A stretch of 64,000 nucleotides of DNA from an uncultured Clostridia bacterium. Lineage in GTDB: Bacteria > Bacillota > Clostridia > Oscillospirales > CAG-382. The translations under genes and the position numbers were made by a program. Position 1 is the stretch's first letter, and each line of letters starts with the position of its first letter. This document shows, piece by piece, positions 1-9,282 of this stretch. The notes beneath the pieces were generated by a model. It did no database searches and was not told the origin of the DNA. It worked only from the letters and a program-made list of their open reading frames with translations. The stretch lies in NCBI GenBank assembly GCA_947630765.1, contig CANRIX010000002.1, positions 39,387-103,386 on the forward strand, read 5' to 3'.

Positions 1-2
1 TC

Positions 3-122
3 CGCATGGAGGATTTCTCGGCGATGCCACGGGAGCGCCAACTCTTTTATATCGCCTCGGAAGTTTACGAGAATGAACACCCGTGCAGACTTGATACGAT
101 AAAAATCCGCAGAAAAGCGTGA
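3..122 (+). CDS. Tail assembly chaperone, C-terminal fragment (XkdN-like)
   Basis: Only the last 39 codons are in the window, in frame 3, ending at TGA 120-122. The visible peptide contains MPRERQLFYIASEVYENEHP, a soluble helical tail end. In PBSX-like phages the gene before the tape measure is the tail assembly chaperone (XkdN type), and position is the main argument here. A SAP-domain gene separates it from the tape measure, which is unusual. A 7-bp inverted repeat AAAAGCG-TGA-CGCTTTT centred on the stop codon followed by T residues may act as a weak terminator. The family assignment is an inference from synteny. Confidence 0.5.
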   Translation, partial: RMEDFSAMPRERQLFYIASEVYENEHPCRLDTIKIRRKA

Positions 123-141
123 CGCTTTTTGGGGCATGGCA

Positions 142-170
142 TTGACATTTTGGCGGGGGGGGGGTACAAT
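142..170 (+). promoter_or_regulatory. Sigma-A-type promoter with a ten-G spacer tract
   Basis: TTGACA (142-147) and TACAAT (165-170) are separated by exactly 17 bp. Bases 155-164 of the spacer are ten consecutive G. The spacing is optimal as written, and gain or loss of one or two G by slippage would move it to 16, 18 or 19 bp. The promoter reads into the SAP-domain gene. Confidence 0.8.
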
Positions 171-207
171 ATTTGCTGAGTATATTTATTCAAATTGCTG
201 TTCCGAG

Positions 208-237
208 CTGGGGATTTATTCCCCAGTATGGGGCAAG
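208..237 (+). promoter_or_regulatory. Leader hairpin(s) upstream of the SAP gene
   Basis: CTGGGGA-TTTAT-TCCCCAG forms a 7-bp stem, and the overlapping CCCCAGTATGGGG offers an alternative pairing. A GCCCC-(4 nt)-GGGG motif also occurs in the leaders at about 19.0 and 21.1 kb. Operator and RNA-structure roles are both possible; no U-tract follows, so it is not an obvious terminator. Confidence 0.35.
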
Positions 238-262
238 CATTCACGAAAGGATAACGGCAGAT

Positions 263-295
263 ATGAAGCGTATCAAGGGTGCTGGTGAAATTTAA
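263..295 (+). CDS. Ten-residue leader peptide, coupled to the SAP gene
   Basis: ATG at 263 follows a good Shine-Dalgarno-like CGAAAGGA (244-251) and encodes MKRIKGAGEI before TAA 293-295. The stop overlaps the ATG of the next gene by one base (TAATG). The SAP gene itself lacks a strong Shine-Dalgarno, so its translation probably depends on ribosomes terminating here. Too short for family assignment; whether the peptide has any function of its own is unknown. Confidence 0.4.
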   Translation: MKRIKGAGEI

Positions 296-1041
296 TGATT
301 GAGTTGAAGCCAGAAGAAATACGACTATTGTCGAAAGTTGGAAATCATAGCGTAAATGAGTACGAGGGCAATTCAACGGTTGAACTGCTCGTGAATTACG
401 GACTGCTCACATATAGTGATAGCAGCTATGAAATAGGAAAACTTACGCTGCCAGAGATTAAAAAAATTGCGCTTGATTATGGGATAAGTAACAAGGGCAA
501 AAAAGCGGAAATCATTAGCCGAATAACATCTTGTGTGCCATCAGAGCAAATTAAGAAGTTAAAGCTAAACAAATACTATGTGGTGACTGAAAAGGGGCAG
601 AGCGTGATTGATAGCAACGCGCCGTTGCTGATGTGGTATAATGGGCTTCATCATGAATTTATAAAAGCCGAGGATATTGTTTGCGCACAAAAAACATGCC
701 TAAACAACACGGCGTATGGAGTTTTGCTTTATGCTTATAATTCGCGCCTTAGTAAGAATATAGAGAAGTTAGAACGGTTTTCTTTGCTTTTAGATGTTAA
801 GCGAATATATCAATGGATGCACGATTTTCAGAGCGTGAACAAAATTGCTTTGGAAATTGATGAGGTAGAAAAAGCGCTTGAAGATGAGCATAGAAGTCGT
901 GCAGCAAAGGCGCGTGCCGCACTCGGGCTTACAGAGGATGAAATACAAAAGATTAGAGAACAGGTAATGAAAGAGATGGACGAGGACTGGGAAAACGAAC
1001 TCGATGCCAAATATAGAAAGGCGTCGGAAAATAAAAAATAA
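295..1041 (+). CDS. SAP-domain protein, prophage cargo (moron)
   Basis: 248 aa. Residues about 49-78 (LTLPEIKKIALDYGISNKGK and following) fit a SAP helix-extension-helix motif, which in other proteins binds DNA. The rest is not recognised; the C-terminal 60 residues are highly charged and probably helical (EDEIQKIREQVMKEMDEDWE). It interrupts the tail operon between the chaperone and the tape measure and has its own promoter with a G10 spacer, a coupled leader peptide and its own terminator, the classic layout of a moron expressed from the lysogen. It is more AT-rich than the flanking tail genes. Superinfection exclusion, DNA binding or host modification are possible but not shown. The domain call is fairly sure; the function is unknown. 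Confidence 0.7.
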   Translation: MIELKPEEIRLLSKVGNHSVNEYEGNSTVELLVNYGLLTYSDSSYEIGKLTLPEIKKIALDYGISNKGKKAEIISRITSCVPSEQIKKLKLNKYYVVTEKGQSVIDSNAPLLMWYNGLHHEFIKAEDIVCAQKTCLNNTAYGVLLYAYNSRLSKNIEKLERFSLLLDVKRIYQWMHDFQSVNKIALEIDEVEKALEDEHRSRAAKARAALGLTEDEIQKIREQVMKEMDEDWENELDAKYRKASENKK

Positions 1042-1053
1042 ATATCGAAAGCG

Positions 1054-1085
1054 AGAGCTTCACATTTCGGTGTGAGGCTCTTTTT
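1054..1085 (+). terminator. Rho-independent terminator after the SAP gene
   Basis: AGAGCTTCACAT-TTCG-GTGTGAGGCTCT forms a roughly 12-bp stem with wobble/mismatch positions, a TTCG loop and a TTTTT tail. It isolates the cargo gene from the tape-measure gene. Confidence 0.75.
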
Positions 1086-1117
1086 ATATCCAAAAATCTT
1101 TGCAGGGAGGTGATACA

Positions 1118-4100
1118 GTGGCGAACCTAACAGCCGTATTTGAGCTTATCGACAGGATGAGCGATAAAATGGACGCTATTTCGAGCCGAGGCGAAGCGGC
1201 GGTCGGGAATTGGGAGCATATCGGAGAGAGTGCAGACCAAGCCTTTGACAAGGCAGCATCGGCGGCAGACGGCGTTGCATCCGCGATGGATAGTTATAAT
1301 AAGTCCGCTCAGGATGCGGCGGCACAGACGGATTTCTGGACAGATGCGGTAGGAAATTACGACAAATCGGCTCTTGAAGCTATTTATAGCACACAGGAGC
1401 TTGTCGATATGGGTATGAAGTCCGCAGACGCGCTCGAACACGAGGCTGATATTATGGCAGAGTGTGACCGAGCGGCGCAGGAATTGTCCAACGCGCTGGA
1501 TGCCTCCACTTCCGCGCAGGAAGAATTATCGTCGGCGATGGATGATGCGAACCGCGTTGCCGAGAAAATTGCTAATAACGACAAGGTTGCTGCTGAAACA
1601 AAGGAGGCGTTGCAGAAAGCGACGGAAGATGCCGCGCAAGCCTTTGAGGAATTGGAGCAGGCGCAAGCCGAAGCGCAGTCCGCTATGGACAACTACAATT
1701 CTGTTATGGAGAGCGGAACGGCGAGCCTTGATGAGATGGAGGATGCGGCGAGACAGGCGGCAGAAGCCTCCGAGAAGTTGGAAAAGGCGCAGGAGAACGC
1801 CACCGATGCGGCAGATGATTTGGCAGACGCCACCGAGGATGCCTCTAACGAAGCTAAAAAGGCTGGCAAAAAGGGAGAAGAAGCAGCAAAGACGTTGCAA
1901 AATGCACTGGCGGCGGCTGGCATTGTAAAAGCCCTTGAAGAAATTACAGGTGCATTTATGGATGCCGCAGACGCAGCAGCACAGGCTGAAACGGCGTTTG
2001 CAAAATTGCAGACCATCGCGGGAGCCGATTCTATGGGGATGCTGACGGACCAGATACGAGAGCTGTCGGCAGAAACGGGAATTGCCCAGGATGCCCTCGC
2101 AGATGTCGCGTATAACGCGATTTCCGCAGGCGCGGCGGTTGAAGATGCGGTCGGAACAGCGGGAGCGGCATCGAAGCTCGCGGCGGCTGGTTTTACTGAC
2201 ACGTCCTCCGCGCTGTCCGTCCTTTCCACGGCTATGAACAGTTATGGAGAAGCGGCAGGATCAGCGGAGGATATTTCAAACTCCCTGATTATGGTGCAGA
2301 ACCTTGGCGTTACGACCGTGGCTGAATTGTCCGCGAGTATGGGCAAGTCCATCAGTACGGCGGCAGCTTATAACGTGTCGCTCGGCAATTTGGAGAGCGC
2401 ATACGTATCGGTCACAAAGGCTGGTATTAACACGGCAGAGGCGACGACGTACATCTCTGGTATGCTTTCCGAACTTGGTAAAGAGGGGTCTACCGTAGCC
2501 ACTATTTTGCAGGAAGAAACGGGGCAGTCGTTCGGTCAGTTGATGAGTTCGGGCTATTCCCTCGCGGATGTATTGCAAATCATCTATGATGCGGCTGGGA
2601 ATGATGCCGAGGCGATGATGAACCTTTGGGGAAGTCAGACGGCTGGCGTTGCATCGGCGGCGATTGTCAATCAGGGATTGGAGCAGTTCAACACGAACCT
2701 TGTGGCGATTGAGCAGAGCGCGGGAGCTACCGAAAGCGCGTACTCCGTTATGGCGAATACCACTCAACACGCGCAGGAGAAGATGCAGAACAGTGCCGAG
2801 AACCTTAAAATCGCCGTGGGTGATATTCTCAATCCGACCCTTAAATCCCTGTATAATACTGGAACAGAGGCATTTCGGTGGGCTACTGATTTTGCTGAGA
2901 AACATCCGAAAGTAGTAAAAGCGGTTACGGCTATTACGGTGGTAATTGGCGTATTTGCAGCTGGAGTGGCGATAGCAGCGGCGGCAACCGCAGCGTGGAA
3001 CGCTATTTTGGCGGTAAATCCCGTCGTTTTGATTGTGACAGGAGTAGCGGCATTAACGGCTGGAATTGTTGCTTTAACAGCTGTGATGATGCAGAACGAA
3101 GATGAGTACAGTTCTTGGACGAGAACGACCCAGCAGCAGTATGATGCCCTGCAAGACCTGAACGCAGAATATGACGAGGCTGTGAATAAGTACGGCGAAA
3201 CGTCCGAAGAAGCGTTGAGACTGCAAAATCAGATTGACGACCTGAATGCGGAGTTTGAAGCATCGAAGCAGACTGTGGAAGAATTCGTCGCCGAGACAGA
3301 TGCGATGATACAGAGCCATAACGAGCTTGTTTCCTCCTACGAGGATGGAATGAGTTCTATCCACGACGAAGAACTTGGAACGCTCGCCCTCATCCAGCGG
3401 TTGGGAGATTTGGCAACAAGCACAGACCAGACCGAAACAGCCCAGATGAAGATGCAGACCATCATCGACCAGCTTAATGAGAAATTCCCAGAGCTTGGGC
3501 TGAATATCGACAACGTGACCGAAAGCACCGACCAGATGATTGCCGTGTTGAAGCGGTCGGCAGAGGAACAGGCGAAGCAGGAAGAGTACGAGGAAAGCTA
3601 CCAAACGTGGGTAGACCTTATCAAAGAACAAGCTGTCTTGGAGGACCAGCTCGCTGATGCAGAGGCAAATCTTAATGCTGAGCGTGAAAAACGCGGAATG
3701 TATCTCGATGAGCTGACAGGCGAGTGGATGAATAACGTCTACACAGAGGACAGCCTGTGGGCATCGTGGTTTACAGACCTTGACGATTACGGCGATGCAG
3801 TGGATGAGGTTTCGGCAGCACTTGAAGAAAATAAGAGGCTGCAAGCCGAATGCGAAAAGACGATGCAGGAATATGCCGACAGTGTAAATGGAGTTACTGG
3901 CGATACCGTCAGTTACGAAGAAGCGGTAAGTTTGGCAGTCAGGTCCGTCCAAACAGATATGGACGACCTTAAAAAAGCCTATGACGAGGCGTTCGAGGCA
4001 GCGAGGAATTCCATTTCAAGTACAGTCGGACTGTTCAACGATATGAGTATGTCGGGGCTGGAAAACAACGTCAGAGGCAGTTTCGGTGTATTTGATGAGC

Positions 4101-5434
4101 TGGAAGTTAAAGCTGAACATTCCGCAGGAAAGCTCGTCGATATATTGGAGGGGCAGACGAAGCAGCTCACGGAGTACGCGGACAACCTGAAATCGGCTGG
4201 AACCTACGGACTGGATGAGGGGCTGCTCGATATGTTGAGCGACGGCAGCACCGACAGCATGGCGAATATCTCCACCATAATTGCGGAAATTGAGAGACTG
4301 GGCGGCACGACTGACGCGGCTCGTCAGTATGTGGATGAATTGAACGGGGCGTTTGCAGATAGTCAGGCGGCGCAGGATTATTTCACACAGGCGCAGACGA
4401 CAGCCGACGACCTTATGGCATCGTTGCAGTCGCAGAATGATTTCATCACGCAGTATGTGGATAATATCCAGCGGGCAAATGAAATCGGGCTGAATGAGAA
4501 TTTGCTTGCATCCCTTAGTGACGGCAGCGAGGAAAGCGCGGCACAGCTTCAAGCGATTATCGACAAAGTGGACGAGCTGGGCGGCACGTCGCAGGCGGCA
4601 AAGGATTACGTTGCTGAGATGAACGCGGCGTTCGAGGATGTGGAGAGCGCAAAAGACACGTTCGCAAATACCGTCGCAGAGATGGAAACGGATTTCGATG
4701 AAAGGATGACCGACATCGAAAAACGTATGGAAGATGCAATCGAAAATATGACGATGGAGGATGATGCGAAAGCAGCAGCACAGGCGACGGTAGCGGCGTA
4801 TGCAGCGGGAATAAGGAGCGGTATCAGGGATGCCGAGAGTGCAGCACAGGCTGTCGCAAATGCGGCGGCAAATGCACTCTCGACTGCGCATAGCGTAGGC
4901 TCTACCACTCGTTCCGCACTTCCTGTCGAGGCAGACGCAAGTGGCACGACGGACGCAGCCGATGTATTCATTGCTGGCGAGAATGGTCCTGAACTTATTA
5001 TCGGAGCTGGCGGCAGCACTGTGTTCCCGCATGAAGAAACGGAACGGATTATTGATGCCGTTTCTGGCGATGCCATGTATAAAGACGCAGGAGCCATGAC
5101 GGTTATGTTCTCCCCGCTTCTTGGTATGTGGGGGAATGATGGCAGCGTTACGACGAGCGAGGCTGTCACGAGTGACGGCAGCGAGGACAACAGCGGCATA
5201 TTCTTCCCCGTTCCGCAGCCTGATGGTGGAGGCGGCGACAGAGATGGAGGCGACGGCGATAATACGAGAAAGGTCCTGCTCGAAATTGCAGGAAAGGGCA
5301 ATATCGAATTGAGGGGCGGTAAAGTGGACGATGAGACGATGCTGCAATTCCTGTATGAGTATTTGAAGCCCGTTCTTTCCGAGATACTGACACAAGAAAT
5401 CTACGAGGAGGGCGACGGCAGCTATGAATACTAA
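1118..5434 (+). CDS. Phage tail tape measure protein
   Basis: 1438 aa from GTG 1118, which follows AGGGAGGTGAT; the ORF-track TTG at 1100 lies in front of that ribosome site. It sets tail length and is expelled through the tube during injection. Residues 1-285 are Ala/Glu/Asp-rich coiled coil. Residues about 290-480 match the TP901-type tape-measure core ([20 protein letters not shown]). Residues about 600-655 are hydrophobic ([20 protein letters not shown] and a second segment), probable membrane-spanning parts. The C-terminal half has further coiled coil and two 80-residue repeats (around 1010-1090 and 1105-1180) sharing a DGLLxxLSDGS-like core. The 3' end overlaps the next gene by 11 bases. 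The largest gene in the prophage, as expected for this function. Confidence 0.95.
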   Translation: MANLTAVFELIDRMSDKMDAISSRGEAAVGNWEHIGESADQAFDKAASAADGVASAMDSYNKSAQDAAAQTDFWTDAVGNYDKSALEAIYSTQELVDMGMKSADALEHEADIMAECDRAAQELSNALDASTSAQEELSSAMDDANRVAEKIANNDKVAAETKEALQKATEDAAQAFEELEQAQAEAQSAMDNYNSVMESGTASLDEMEDAARQAAEASEKLEKAQENATDAADDLADATEDASNEAKKAGKKGEEAAKTLQNALAAAGIVKALEEITGAFMDAADAAAQAETAFAKLQTIAGADSMGMLTDQIRELSAETGIAQDALADVAYNAISAGAAVEDAVGTAGAASKLAAAGFTDTSSALSVLSTAMNSYGEAAGSAEDISNSLIMVQNLGVTTVAELSASMGKSISTAAAYNVSLGNLESAYVSVTKAGINTAEATTYISGMLSELGKEGSTVATILQEETGQSFGQLMSSGYSLADVLQIIYDAAGNDAEAMMNLWGSQTAGVASAAIVNQGLEQFNTNLVAIEQSAGATESAYSVMANTTQHAQEKMQNSAENLKIAVGDILNPTLKSLYNTGTEAFRWATDFAEKHPKVVKAVTAITVVIGVFAAGVAIAAAATAAWNAILAVNPVVLIVTGVAALTAGIVALTAVMMQNEDEYSSWTRTTQQQYDALQDLNAEYDEAVNKYGETSEEALRLQNQIDDLNAEFEASKQTVEEFVAETDAMIQSHNELVSSYEDGMSSIHDEELGTLALIQRLGDLATSTDQTETAQMKMQTIIDQLNEKFPELGLNIDNVTESTDQMIAVLKRSAEEQAKQEEYEESYQTWVDLIKEQAVLEDQLADAEANLNAEREKRGMYLDELTGEWMNNVYTEDSLWASWFTDLDDYGDAVDEVSAALEENKRLQAECEKTMQEYADSVNGVTGDTVSYEEAVSLAVRSVQTDMDDLKKAYDEAFEAARNSISSTVGLFNDMSMSGLENNVRGSFGVFDELEVKAEHSAGKLVDILEGQTKQLTEYADNLKSAGTYGLDEGLLDMLSDGSTDSMANISTIIAEIERLGGTTDAARQYVDELNGAFADSQAAQDYFTQAQTTADDLMASLQSQNDFITQYVDNIQRANEIGLNENLLASLSDGSEESAAQLQAIIDKVDELGGTSQAAKDYVAEMNAAFEDVESAKDTFANTVAEMETDFDERMTDIEKRMEDAIENMTMEDDAKAAAQATVAAYAAGIRSGIRDAESAAQAVANAAANALSTAHSVGSTTRSALPVEADASGTTDAADVFIAGENGPELIIGAGGSTVFPHEETERIIDAVSGDAMYKDAGAMTVMFSPLLGMWGNDGSVTTSEAVTSDGSEDNSGIFFPVPQPDGGGGDRDGGDGDNTRKVLLEIAGKGNIELRGGKVDDETMLQFLYEYLKPVLSEILTQEIYEEGDGSYEY

Positions 5435-6077
5435 ATATCAGATGTGGATTACGTACAACGCGGAGGCTGAAAAGCTCCGCATCCCCGTGCTGCCCGAAAA
5501 GATTACGGTCAGTATTGGGAGCAACAACAGCAGCGTTGATTTGGTAGGCTTGGGCGAGGTTGTTATTAAGCAGGCTCGCCCCGCCTTTCAATTCTCGTTT
5601 GACAGCTTTTTCCCCAGCACGACGTTCCCAGGCGTGACAGTTGGATTGTCCGACCCGAAGCAGTGCGTGAATATGCTGAAAAAATGGCAGGAGGGCGACA
5701 AGCCCGTTCACTTGATTTGCACGGATGTCGGGATTGATGTCTATTGCACGATTGAGAGCTTCACGTATTACGAGCAGGGCGGCGACGTGGGGACGATGTA
5801 TTACAGTTTGAGCCTGAAAGAATATCGGGAAGTGACAGTAAAAAAGGTCAAAATCGAGGAAAAGAAAGCGACCGTCCCGCAGACCGAAACGAGGGTAGAC
5901 AATACGGTTACGCCGAAAACCTATACCGTCCAAAAAGGCGATTGCCTGTGGAATATCGCAAGGAAGTTTTACGGGAACGGGTCCAAGTATACGCTCATCT
6001 ATAATGCGAACAGGGATAAAATCAAGAACGCCAACCTGATATATGCGGGGCAAGTATTGACAATTCCTGATGCGTAG
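5424..6077 (+). CDS. LysM-containing tail protein (XkdP-like)
   Basis: 217 aa. The N-terminal 150 residues are the conserved part of XkdP-type proteins of PBSX-like phages ([20 protein letters not shown], then FDSFFP). Residues about 168-215 are one LysM domain ([20 protein letters not shown], ending [10 protein letters not shown]). These proteins sit at the base of the tail and are thought to bridge tube and baseplate while contacting peptidoglycan. It overlaps the tape-measure stop by 11 bases and precedes the hub gene by 11 bases, so it is translated within the tail operon. Confidence 0.88.
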   Translation: MNTKYQMWITYNAEAEKLRIPVLPEKITVSIGSNNSSVDLVGLGEVVIKQARPAFQFSFDSFFPSTTFPGVTVGLSDPKQCVNMLKKWQEGDKPVHLICTDVGIDVYCTIESFTYYEQGGDVGTMYYSLSLKEYREVTVKKVKIEEKKATVPQTETRVDNTVTPKTYTVQKGDCLWNIARKFYGNGSKYTLIYNANRDKIKNANLIYAGQVLTIPDA

Positions 6078-6088
6078 GAGGTGAGAAC

Positions 6089-7324
6089 ATGGGCAAAGGA
6101 ATAAGCCTGCTCGTGATGAAGTCGGGAGCATCCAGCGGCACGGATATTTCAGGGCTGGTGGAGACGATAACGTGGAGCGGGCGGCGAGGTAGTCCGACGA
6201 GGACACTTCAAGTCTCACTGATTGATGATGACGGATATAAACACGCGCGGAGCGGCGTGGATATTGAAAGCGGTTATCAGTGCATATTCTCGTATGATGG
6301 CGCGGAATTGTTTCGGGGGATATTCCTACGGCAGAGCCAAAGCCACACAAAGACGATGGAGTTCAAGGCATACGACCTCGGAATATATCTGTCGAATAAT
6401 AAGGACACTTTCGTATATGAGAATAAGACGGCGACGGATGTATTCAAAGACGTGTGCAGCCGTTTTGGTATTCCGGTAGGAGGCGCGGCGAGTACAAGCT
6501 ATACGATACCTGACCTGACGAAGAAAAAAACGACTGGATGGGATGCCATAGCGGATGCCCTTAGTTTGGATTATGAGAACACGGGAACAAAGCATTATGT
6601 GTTCTCGGATAAAGGGCAACTCTATTTGAAAAAGAGGCTCGAAAACGTCCTACAATGGGTGTTGGATGTTGATACGAACATCACGAGCTATAAGTATTCC
6701 AAGAGCATAGAGAACCTGAAAACGCGGATAAAATTGCTGTCGAAAGAGGGTACTGTGCTGGCGCAGGAGCAGGACACAGCCCTCGAAAAACTATACGGCA
6801 TTTTTCAGGATGTGGACACGCCCGACGAGAGCCTTTCCAACGCGCAGATAAAATCCCTTGCAAAGAGCTTGCTCTCGGAAAAGAAAACGCCAGAGCGGAA
6901 CCTTATCCTGAATAATGTGCTGGGCGTGACGGATGTGATTTCTGGGGTAGGGGTATTCATAAAAATCCCGCACCTCGGATTGAACAAGACGTTTTATGTG
7001 GACAGTGACAGCCACACGTTCAAAGGGAATTTGCACACGATGTCGTTGGAGCTTAACTTGATTTCGGAGGCAAGCCCGCCCGAAGAACCGAAGCAGGAAG
7101 ATGAGGCGAAAAAGGATTACAAGGTCGGCGACGTGGTGCAATTCCACGGAGGAAAGCATTACGTTGCGAGTACGGCGAGCAGCCCAGCAAGCACAAATCT
7201 CGGCGCAGGACCAGCGAAGATTACCCTGACAAACAAGGGGTCCGCTCATCCGTGGCATCTCGTCACGGAGGACTGGGGGAAAACACACGTCTGGGGCTGG
7301 GTCGATGATGGGTCATTCAGTTAG
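6089..7324 (+). CDS. Baseplate hub protein (XkdQ-like) with C-terminal SH3-like domain
   Basis: 411 aa, ATG 6089 after TAGGAGGTGAG. The first 330 residues resemble XkdQ/gpD-type hub proteins: an early TWSGRRGSPTRTLQVSLID segment and a late beta-rich part ending near HTFKGNLHTMSLELNLISE. The hub caps the tail tube and carries cell-wall-active domains. After a charged linker, residues about 345-410 form an SH3-like module (DYKVGDVVQFHGGKHYVAST, then HPWHLV and WGWVDDG) that is also found in the endolysin of this prophage, suggesting recognition of the same wall component. It lies in the tail operon between the XkdP- and DUF2577-type genes. Confidence 0.85.
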   Translation: MGKGISLLVMKSGASSGTDISGLVETITWSGRRGSPTRTLQVSLIDDDGYKHARSGVDIESGYQCIFSYDGAELFRGIFLRQSQSHTKTMEFKAYDLGIYLSNNKDTFVYENKTATDVFKDVCSRFGIPVGGAASTSYTIPDLTKKKTTGWDAIADALSLDYENTGTKHYVFSDKGQLYLKKRLENVLQWVLDVDTNITSYKYSKSIENLKTRIKLLSKEGTVLAQEQDTALEKLYGIFQDVDTPDESLSNAQIKSLAKSLLSEKKTPERNLILNNVLGVTDVISGVGVFIKIPHLGLNKTFYVDSDSHTFKGNLHTMSLELNLISEASPPEEPKQEDEAKKDYKVGDVVQFHGGKHYVASTASSPASTNLGAGPAKITLTNKGSAHPWHLVTEDWGKTHVWGWVDDGSFS

Positions 7325-7335
7325 GAGGTGGAGCG

Positions 7336-7752
7336 ATGGCAACAGAACAAAGCAAAAGCCTGAAAAACATCTTTCAGGGAATGGTGCGGGGATATGCGGA
7401 ATTGATGCAAGGAACGGTCATTTCCGTAAGCCCGCTCAAAATTCAGATGGCGAACGATGAAAAGCTGATTATCAACGAGAGGATAACAGTCGTTCCGCGC
7501 CATTTGAGTGATTACAAGACAAAGGCGACCTATACGGTAGGTGAGGGCGTACTGGATAGCGAAACATTTGAGGATGGAGAGCACGGCGGGCATATCAGCG
7601 GGAACGGGGCGCACGTAAACAAGCTGCGGACGTTCACACTGACGAAAGGCACGATAACAGTTTTCAACGCCTTAAAGGTTGGAGAAATCGTCTATGTGCT
7701 GTCGCTGAATGACGGCAAACTATATTATGTCCTCGATAGGGTGGTGGAATAA
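7336..7752 (+). CDS. DUF2577 phage baseplate protein (XkdR-like)
   Basis: 138 aa, ATG 7336 after TTAGGAGGTGGAG. The central part (GTVISVSPLKIQMANDEKLI) and the end (VGEIVYVLSLNDGKLYYVLD) are typical of DUF2577/XkdR proteins, a beta-rich component of the central baseplate spike region. Position between XkdQ- and XkdS-like genes agrees. Its stop overlaps the next ATG at base 7752 (TAATG), so translation is coupled. Confidence 0.85.
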   Translation: MATEQSKSLKNIFQGMVRGYAELMQGTVISVSPLKIQMANDEKLIINERITVVPRHLSDYKTKATYTVGEGVLDSETFEDGEHGGHISGNGAHVNKLRTFTLTKGTITVFNALKVGEIVYVLSLNDGKLYYVLDRVVE

Positions 7753-8162
7753 TGCCAGAGAGTGTATACATCCCCATCGGGATAAATGAGATTTCAGAAG
7801 CGGAAGAACAGCCGAGCAGGACATATAAGCTCGACCTTGATGCTGGGCGTATTCTTGGTTTTGTAGACGGGCAGGAGGCGGTACGGCAAGCGATAAGGAA
7901 AGCCTTAATCACCCCGCGCTGGAAATGCCTGATATACGATAATCAGTACGGCAGCGAGATTGAGGATGCTGTTACTGTGAACGATGCGACACGGGAATAT
8001 GTGCGGTCGGTAGTCCCTGGCTTTGTGAGGGATTGTTTGAAGCCTGACAGCCGCATACTTTCCGTGTCAAATTTTACGTTCGAGTTTCGTGACGACGGGG
8101 CATATATAGGCTTCGATGCGGACACGATTTTCGGAAAAATAAGTATCGGGGAGGTGATATAA
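7752..8162 (+). CDS. DUF2634 phage baseplate wedge protein (XkdS-like, gp25 fold)
   Basis: 136 aa. YKLDLDAGRILGFVDGQEAV followed by ALITPRWKCLIYDNQYGSEI is the signature of DUF2634, the XkdS family related to T4 gp25, a wedge protein that starts sheath assembly. Length is normal for the family. Coupled by one-base overlap to the preceding gene; the next gene starts one base after its stop. Confidence 0.9.
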   Translation: MPESVYIPIGINEISEAEEQPSRTYKLDLDAGRILGFVDGQEAVRQAIRKALITPRWKCLIYDNQYGSEIEDAVTVNDATREYVRSVVPGFVRDCLKPDSRILSVSNFTFEFRDDGAYIGFDADTIFGKISIGEVI

Positions 8163-8163
8163 C

Positions 8164-9282
8164 GTGTTTGAGGCTTATACGTTTGAGGCATTACTGGACG
8201 ATGTGCTGCGGAACGCCCCAGAGGGGATAGACACACGGCAGGGCAGCATTTTCTATGATGCTGTGTCGGGAATTATCCTACAAATCGCAAGGATGTATAC
8301 GGACCTTGAAAGAGTGTTCCAGCTTGTTTTCGTAACATCGGCAGAGGGCGAATATCTGGATATGAAAGCAAGCGAATACGGGATGAAGCGGCTGAATGCG
8401 ACATCGGCAAAATACAGGCTCGTGTATGAGGGAGCAACGCCGTCAATCGGAGCAAGGTTTTTCCACAATGACACGGGACTGTATTTCAGGGTAGGAAGTG
8501 ACGACGGCGTATTATTCCTTGAATCGGAGCAGGTTGGCACGGTGGGCAACAATATTCCTGTTGGAGCGTTGGCTGTGCCAGTGAATACCATTCAGGGGCT
8601 TTTATCGTCCACGTTTGGCGAAGTGTATGAGTACGGGTCTGACGAGGAATCGGATGCAGACCTCCGAACGAGAGTGCAGGAAAAGATTGCAGGACCAGCC
8701 GAGAACGGCAACAAGCAGCATTACAAGACGTGGTGTGAAAGCGTTGACGGTGTAGGTCTTGCGAGAATAACACCGCTCTGGAACGGCCCGAACACGGTGA
8801 AAGCGGTGCTGATAAGTCCGCTCGGATTGCCGTGCAGCGAGAACATCGTCGAGAACGTCCAAAACTATGTTGACCCGTCCACGAAAGGGATTACGGTCGA
8901 TATTAAGGGCAAGACATACCCTGTCGGCGACGGGCTGGGAGAGGGCGTTGCAAATCTTGGCGCCCATTTCACAGCCACGGCAGCGGACAGCGTAAATGTT
9001 GCCGTGAGGTTTAAGGCCGTGATAGCAGAGGGACGGTCGGAAGATGATGTACGACAGGAAGTCACGGAGGCGTTGACGGAGTATTTCAAACAGCTTGTTA
9101 TGGAAACGGCAAGCGCATCGGATATTGTCGTGCGTATCACGGCAGTCGGCGCGATGATTTCAGGAGCGGAGAGCGTCGTCGATTATAGCAACCTTACGCT
9201 GAATGGAGGAACGTCGAATATATACCCAGGCGAGGACGGCGTTCCCGTTGTGTCGGAGGTGACCGTCGATGTCGATATTTAA
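8164..9282 (+). CDS. Baseplate J family protein (XkdT-like)
   Basis: 372 aa from GTG 8164, preceded by GGGGAGGTGATATAAC. The N-terminal RQGSIFYDAVSGIILQIARM and middle GSDEESDADLRTRVQEKIAG segments are typical of the baseplate J/gp47 family, which forms baseplate wedges together with the gp25-like protein. Length is normal. It overlaps the DUF2313 gene by 14 bases. Confidence 0.93.
   Translation: MFEAYTFEALLDDVLRNAPEGIDTRQGSIFYDAVSGIILQIARMYTDLERVFQLVFVTSAEGEYLDMKASEYGMKRLNATSAKYRLVYEGATPSIGARFFHNDTGLYFRVGSDDGVLFLESEQVGTVGNNIPVGALAVPVNTIQGLLSSTFGEVYEYGSDEESDADLRTRVQEKIAGPAENGNKQHYKTWCESVDGVGLARITPLWNGPNTVKAVLISPLGLPCSENIVENVQNYVDPSTKGITVDIKGKTYPVGDGLGEGVANLGAHFTATAADSVNVAVRFKAVIAEGRSEDDVRQEVTEALTEYFKQLVMETASASDIVVRITAVGAMISGAESVVDYSNLTLNGGTSNIYPGEDGVPVVSEVTVDVDI

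Noticed and set aside
113-130. AAAAGCG-TGA-CGCTTTT as a terminator after the tail chaperone gene
   Set aside because: Stem is short and AT-rich with a three-base loop; too weak to call as a terminator, and the tail operon is expected to read through.
1464-1928. Arg-rich ORF within the tape measure gene and the other long antisense ORFs in 1.1-5.4 kb
   Set aside because: Shadow frames of the tape measure gene with biased composition and no ribosome sites.
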